Assembly: GCA_019416265.1 (NCBI GenBank) | Contig: DXXQ01000037.1 | Coordinates: 1 to 18,132, forward strand | Direction: 5' to 3' | DNA: 18,132 nt | Origin: Clostridiales bacterium | GTDB taxonomy: Bacteria > Bacillota > Clostridia > Lachnospirales > Lachnospiraceae | Shown: one piece after another, positions 15,931 to 18,132 of the stretch | Numbering within the stretch: the first letter of the stretch is position 1 | Layout: every line of letters starts with the position of its first letter | Made by a program: the position numbers and the translations under genes | Notes under the pieces: model-generated | Told to the model about the DNA's origin: nothing | Databases searched by the model: none | Seen by the model: the letters and a program-made list of their open reading frames with translations, nothing else

Positions 15931-16362
15931 TTGGAAACAATGTTGCTAATATTATTTGAAGGGGATGAAAACTCAATATTAGAAGATTTGTTACATTTTT
16001 TAGAATCCAAAGGAAATACTACGCTGCTTAAGGATGAGTTAGGTAGAACTTTATTAAGATATAAAAATTTGGTAATTGATCCTCAATACCGCTCGGTAAG
16101 GGTAAAGGGGCAAGATATTGAATTGACAAATTATGAATTTGAAACCCTTTATTTATTAGCCCAAAATCCTGGTCAGGTGTTTTCAAAAGAGCAGATATAT
16201 AACCAAGTTTGGAAAACGCCATATTATGGAGCGGAGGACAATGTGATGAGTCTAATTCGTAGGATAAGAAAAAAAATTGAACCCAATCCGTCGAAACCCA
16301 TATATATTTTAACAGTCTGGGGAATCGGTTATAAATTCAATAATGCATTAAACGAAAAATAA
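15931..16362 (+). CDS. Orphan OmpR/PhoB-type winged-helix regulator without receiver domain
   Basis: 143-aa DNA-binding protein. The C-terminal ~95 residues form an OmpR/PhoB winged helix: I-E-L-T-N-Y-E-F-E-T-L (68-78), the Q-V-F-S-K-E-Q-I-Y-N-Q-V-W turn-helix, N-V-M-S-L-I-R-R-I-R-K-K-I recognition helix and I-W/G-I-G-Y-K-F wing strand. The first ~45 residues are too short for a phosphoacceptor receiver and show no conserved aspartate set, so activity is probably controlled by abundance or a ligand rather than a kinase. TTG 15931 is 6-7 nt after GGAGAGG (15918-15924); ATG 15940 is the alternative. It lies 96 nt after the microprotein gene and may regulate the flavoprotein cluster. Confidence 0.85.
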   Translation: METMLLILFEGDENSILEDLLHFLESKGNTTLLKDELGRTLLRYKNLVIDPQYRSVRVKGQDIELTNYEFETLYLLAQNPGQVFSKEQIYNQVWKTPYYGAEDNVMSLIRRIRKKIEPNPSKPIYILTVWGIGYKFNNALNEK

Positions 16363-16398
16363 GCGGCGTCTGTCAATTGTAAACAGAGCTGCTTATTT
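16357..16398. terminator. Shared hairpin terminator between convergent genes
   Basis: AAATAAGCGGC (16357-16367) pairs with GCTGCTTATTT (16388-16398), continued after a one-base bulge by TCTGT/ACAGA (16369-16373 with 16383-16387), giving a stem of about 16 bp. It overlaps the stop codons of both the winged-helix gene (+) and the XRE gene (-). The leftward transcript gains a U-rich tail (TTATTTTTCG), so it terminates mainly the XRE transcript and possibly both. Confidence 0.75.
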
Positions 16399-16644
16399 GG
16401 TATCTGTGAGTCCTAAAAGGTAATCACTGGACACATGGAAATAATTTGCGATTGCTGCAATTTCATAGTCGGGTACAAATCGTTTTCCTTGTTCAATTCT
16501 CAGGATCGTCAAATCTGTAAATTCAAATCCCTCTGTCTGTAAACGAGCTGCCAATGTCTTTTGGGAGAGTCTGGCATTTGTCCTCAGACTTTTGAGCCTT
16601 TTCCCAATAATATTTTTTGACTGTCCATTCCAATAAATTTTCAT
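16393..16644 (-). CDS. XRE-family HTH repressor
   Basis: 83-aa Cro/C1-type regulator. Start at 16644 is chosen because GAGG lies 7 nt upstream; the ATG at 16677 would sit upstream of the operator and has no site. The helix-turn-helix covers about residues 13-70: K-R-L-K-S-L-R, L-S-Q-K-T-L-A-A-R-L, then T-D-L-T-I-L-R-I-E-Q-G-K-R, ending in Y-F-H-V-S-S-D-Y-L-L-G. The protein has little besides the DNA-binding domain, so it probably binds as a dimer. It is divergent from the gene at 16815, with two near-identical palindromes in the gap. One overlaps its own -10, indicating autorepression. Confidence 0.88.
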   Translation of the reverse strand: MKIYWNGQSKNIIGKRLKSLRTNARLSQKTLAARLQTEGFEFTDLTILRIEQGKRFVPDYEIAAIANYFHVSSDYLLGLTDTK

Positions 16645-16654
16645 ATCTTTCCTC

Positions 16655-16671
16655 ACTTCTAAAGTTGAAGT
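16655..16671. promoter_or_regulatory. Operator-like palindrome 1
   Basis: ACTTC-N7-GAAGT with sequence ACTTCTAAAGTTGAAGT. On the minus strand it overlaps the TATACT -10 (16669-16674) of the XRE gene promoter, whose -35 TTCAAA is at 16693-16698 with an 18-bp spacer. It is the likely autoregulatory site. Confidence 0.65.
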
Positions 16672-16708
16672 ATACATATTTGATTTTACCGATTTGAAAT
16701 GCTAATAT

Positions 16709-16725
16709 ACTTCTAAAGATGAAGT
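16709..16725. promoter_or_regulatory. Operator-like palindrome 2
   Basis: ACTTC-N7-GAAGT with sequence ACTTCTAAAGATGAAGT, differing from palindrome 1 at one central base. Centre-to-centre spacing is 54 bp. It ends just before a candidate rightward promoter (TTGTGA 16727-16732, 18-bp spacer, TATATA 16751-16756), so the repressor could also control the gene at 16815. Confidence 0.6.
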
Positions 16726-16814
16726 TTTGTGAAAATAGGTTGAATTATTCTATATAGGCAACAATGAATATATAACAATGGAAAAAGTACAGTACTGAAA
16801 GGAGAGCATCTGTT

Positions 16815-17153
16815 ATGGGAAATGAGGTATGGGACATAATAGGAACATTCTTGAATGGATTGCGATGTGGAAATGTAAAAAGAAAAAGTTATATCCAGTT
16901 GCAGGAAGTAGTGGAAACGAAGAACCAAAAAAAAGACGCTGAAAAAAAGTTTTTGATTATAAAAAATGCACTAGATTCTGAACAGAAAGAAGTTGTGAGA
17001 GACTATATTGAGGCATTGGAAAGTTACGCATTTGCTTCTGAGAATCAGGCATATTGTCAGGGATATGCAGATTGTATTCAATTACTAGCTGGCTTGGGAA
17101 TTTTAAAGGAGGCTCCAGATATAAGGGAACTAATTAAGAAAATCAAGGGATAA
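16815..17153 (+). CDS. 112-aa protein of unknown function, divergent from XRE repressor
   Basis: Charged, mostly helical 112-aa protein without signal peptide. AAAGGAG (16798-16804) precedes the ATG by 10 nt. The central half is Lys/Glu-rich, likely helical (E-V-V-E-T-K...E-K-K-F-L-I-I). The C-terminal half has S-E-Q-K-E-V-V-R-D-Y-I-E-A-L then Y-C-Q-G-Y-A-D-C-I-Q-L-L-A-G-L. A helix followed by an aromatic-x-x-G-(F/Y) segment resembles small DUF6809-like proteins that occur beside XRE genes in Clostridia mobile regions; that match is from memory and tentative. Two palindromes in the upstream gap suggest control by the neighbouring XRE repressor. A strong terminator follows directly, so it is monocistronic. 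Function unknown. Confidence 0.75.
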   Translation: MGNEVWDIIGTFLNGLRCGNVKRKSYIQLQEVVETKNQKKDAEKKFLIIKNALDSEQKEVVRDYIEALESYAFASENQAYCQGYADCIQLLAGLGILKEAPDIRELIKKIKG

Positions 17154-17163
17154 TTGTATGGTT

Positions 17164-17209
17164 GAGAAATGGCTTTTGTTGTGAGAGACGAAGCCATTTC
17201 TCTTTTTTT
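17164..17209 (+). terminator. Strong intrinsic terminator after the 112-aa gene
   Basis: GAGAAATGGCTT (17164-17175) pairs perfectly with AAGCCATTTCTC (17191-17202), followed by seven T (17203-17209). It starts 10 nt after the stop and separates the gene from the convergent XRE gene. Confidence 0.92.
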
Positions 17210-17267
17210 GATATTACAGAAAATGATTATTGGGATTTATCAGTCTTTTATCAGATTTAGTCAAAGA

Positions 17268-17618
17268 TTATTTCGTATCATTTTCAGTAGAATCGGAATC
17301 AGGTTGCAGTAAGGCAGTGGCGGTTGCAAGAAGAACCTGAAGCTGATGCTCATTACAGTGGGTTAATAAGCGAAGTAATTGTTGATATGTAGTGTTGTTG
17401 GCATTTTTGTTTGGATATACATAATCATCTGCAGAGAGATTTAACACTCTTATGGCATCACAAAATAGCTGCAGACTTGGATTGCCCTTGTGTCGTTCCA
17501 AATCGCCTAAGTAAGCCGGAGATATTCCCAGTTTTTCAGCAAGTTCTTCCTGTGTCCAGTGTAAATCCATACGGGCATTTTTGATCATTGTTGCAAACAG
17601 TGTCTTAGGAATACCCAT
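17268..17618 (-). CDS. XRE-family HTH regulator
   Basis: 116-aa regulator. The helix-turn-helix domain occupies about residues 8-68: M-I-K-N-A-R, W-T-Q-E-E-L-A-E-K-L-G-I-S, P-A-Y-L-G-D-L-E-R-H-K-G-N-P-S, then a final helix. The remaining ~50 residues include a leucine-rich helix (Q-Q-L-L-R-L-L and Q-L-Q-V-L-L-A-T-A) that may dimerise or sense a signal, and an acidic tail. GGAGGTGA lies 6 nt before the ATG on the minus strand. A leftward promoter is visible upstream (TACACT -10 at 17641-17646, TTCACT -35 at 17664-17669, 17-bp spacer). It differs clearly from the 83-aa repressor, so the two are not recent duplicates. The target is unknown. Confidence 0.88.
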   Translation of the reverse strand: MGIPKTLFATMIKNARMDLHWTQEELAEKLGISPAYLGDLERHKGNPSLQLFCDAIRVLNLSADDYVYPNKNANNTTYQQLLRLLTHCNEHQLQVLLATATALLQPDSDSTENDTK

Positions 17619-17640
17619 GTTCAGTCACCTCCATAAATAT

Positions 17641-17669
17641 AGTGTATTACCCTGGGTTGAAAAAGTGAA
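17641..17669 (-). promoter_or_regulatory. Candidate promoter for the 116-aa XRE gene
   Basis: Read on the minus strand: -35 TTCACT (17664-17669) and -10 TACACT (17641-17646) with a 17-bp spacer, each matching sigma-A consensus at 4 of 6 positions. It lies about 23 bp upstream of the start codon and just before the ribosome site. Confidence 0.35.
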
Positions 17670-17710
17670 AAGGGTATGAGCTTAGAAAAATATGGGGGTT
17701 TAAGCCTAGT

Positions 17711-17779
17711 AAGAGTATACAAATCCTTTTTCGGATAAAAAAAACAAATTCCGGAAAAGGTTCTTTGTATGCTCTTTTT
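17711..17779 (+). terminator. Long 23-bp hairpin with T-run, possible terminator or attenuator
   Basis: AAGAGTATACAAA (17711-17723) pairs with TTTGTATGCTCTT (17764-17776), and CCTTTTTCGG (17725-17734) pairs with CCGGAAAAGG (17751-17760), with only a small internal loop between and two G-U pairs. The loop is 16 nt and A-rich. Ts continue to 17779, so the + strand reading looks like an intrinsic terminator, although no gene on that strand leads into it. An alternative pairing of 17749-17757 with 17783-17791 would disrupt it. Confidence 0.5.
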
Positions 17780-17904
17780 CTGTTTCCGGAATAATACCGG
17801 AGAACAGTGTGATAAAAAAATACATTCATGGTTGGTATTGTAGCTGGCCTGCGGGTGTTCAATTAAAAAAAGTTTATTCAATGCTGTTCTCACAAACACC
17901 CTTG

Positions 17905-17938
17905 AATCTAGGGTAAAACCTTATTTTAAATCTAGGGT
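17905..17938 (+). repeat. Direct repeat AATCTAGGGT x2
   Basis: Two identical 10-base copies at 17905-17914 and 17929-17938, 24 bp apart start-to-start. The first also forms an inverted repeat with ACCCT at 17898-17902. The spacing of about two helical turns would suit a DNA-binding protein. They lie just upstream of the structured element at 17960. Confidence 0.5.
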
Positions 17939-17959
17939 TATAATTTCTTTTGTTATAAA

Positions 17960-18132
17960 GTGCGTCCGATGGGCATGTGCCTGTCAGGGCGTATTTTGTA
18001 TACATCATCCTAGCTAAACATTGGTGACAGGCATATGAAACTCGTGCGGAAGCCTTGATTCTAGGCGGGGGCGGGATTATTTAGGATGATAAGCGGGAAT
18101 CCTCGGTTATTCAATTGCCGAGATGAAAGCGT
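17960..18132 (+). ncRNA. Structured RNA candidate; possible 5' end of a group II intron (partial)
   Basis: Begins GTGCG (17960-17964), the typical 5' end of group II introns, followed by a small GTCC/GGGC stem. A 12-bp stem (17975-17986 with 18025-18036, one G-U pair) encloses a 38-nt loop. In that loop, ATCATCCTA (18004-18012) is fully complementary to TAGGATGAT (18082-18090) outside the stem, forming a pseudoknot like the alpha-alpha' contact of domain I. A further CTCGG/CCGAG stem (18102-18106, 18118-18122) closes an 11-nt loop, a size typical of an EBS1 loop. Against this, that loop does not obviously complement the bases before 17960, and no reverse transcriptase or domain V is in the window. 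The structure is well supported; the intron identity is a moderate guess. Confidence 0.4.

Larger units (their letters stand above)
17619..18132. other. 514-base gene-free right flank with repeats and RNA-like structure
   Basis: No convincing coding frame on either strand; minus-strand frames here cross the hairpins and lack ribosome sites. Contents in order: the leftward promoter of the XRE gene; the 23-bp hairpin (17711-17776); a second TTCCGGAA palindrome (17784-17791); two copies of AATCTAGGGT (17905-17914 and 17929-17938); and the pseudoknotted element starting at 17960 that runs to the window edge. Confidence 0.7.

Noticed and set aside
16393..17153. Toxin-antitoxin pair formed by the XRE gene and the 112-aa gene
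   Set aside because: The genes are divergent, not in an operon, and the 112-aa product shows no RelE, HigB, HipA or other toxin motif I recognise.
17621..17899. 92-codon minus-strand frame upstream of the XRE gene
   Set aside because: It runs across the long hairpin and the XRE promoter region, lacks a ribosome site, and has no family resemblance.
14174..18132. Prophage or integrative element core
   Set aside because: No integrase, relaxase, structural or replication gene is present; only small regulators suggest mobility.
17960..18132. Right end of an IS200/IS605 element with its guide RNA
   Set aside because: No TnpB frame precedes it on the same strand; the upstream gene is a leftward XRE regulator.
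1..18132. CRISPR array or tRNA genes
   Set aside because: No regularly spaced repeats and no cloverleaf with the T-loop consensus were seen by eye on either strand.

Overview
The window looks like chromosome from a gut-type member of the Clostridia, most likely Lachnospiraceae (Bacillota). The evidence is strong AAGGAGG-type ribosome binding sites, frequent GTG/TTG starts, a GH3 enzyme with permuted domain order, a GPH sugar symporter, a cytidylate kinase-like protein beside an MMPL pump, and small orphan winged-helix and XRE regulators. This assignment is inferred from gene content; there is no rRNA or other taxonomic marker. No tRNA, CRISPR array, integrase or transposase gene was seen.

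Region 1 (about 1-8930) is a rightward glycan-use locus. It holds a lipoprotein, a membrane-tethered permuted GH3 glycosidase, a four-helix membrane protein of unknown function, a cytoplasmic GH5 glucanase-like enzyme, a GPH-family sugar:cation symporter and a GH43 enzyme, and it ends at an intrinsic terminator. The GH3, small membrane protein, GH5 and symporter genes are nearly gapless or overlap (by 11 and 14 nt). A reasonable model is that the lipoprotein and the surface GH3 work outside the cell, the symporter imports the product, and the GH5 and GH43 finish degradation inside. The substrate is not established: the GH5 resembles exo-beta-1,3-glucanase types, while GH43 usually points to arabinose/xylose linkages.

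Region 2 (about 9011-14173) is a second rightward operon: cytidylate kinase-like P-loop protein, MMPL/RND-type membrane protein, a short secreted protein resembling only the N-terminal domain of larger MMPL-associated envelope proteins, and an OLD-like AAA ATPase without a visible nuclease domain. It ends at a hairpin terminator. The four genes overlap or are separated by 2-14 nt, so they probably act together, but the joint function is unknown.

Region 3 (about 14174-18132) is visibly more AT-rich, with small accessory genes. Two flavoproteins (a flavodoxin and an iron-sulfur-flavoprotein-like protein with CX2CX2CX5C) are bracketed by two related microproteins, followed by an orphan OmpR-type winged-helix protein. 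Next come an XRE repressor and a divergent 112-aa gene with paired operator-like palindromes between them, then a second XRE regulator. The last ~510 bases hold no convincing gene but have dense RNA-like structure: a 23-bp hairpin with a competing fold, and at the right edge a pseudoknotted element beginning GTGCG that may be the 5' end of a group II intron running out of the window.
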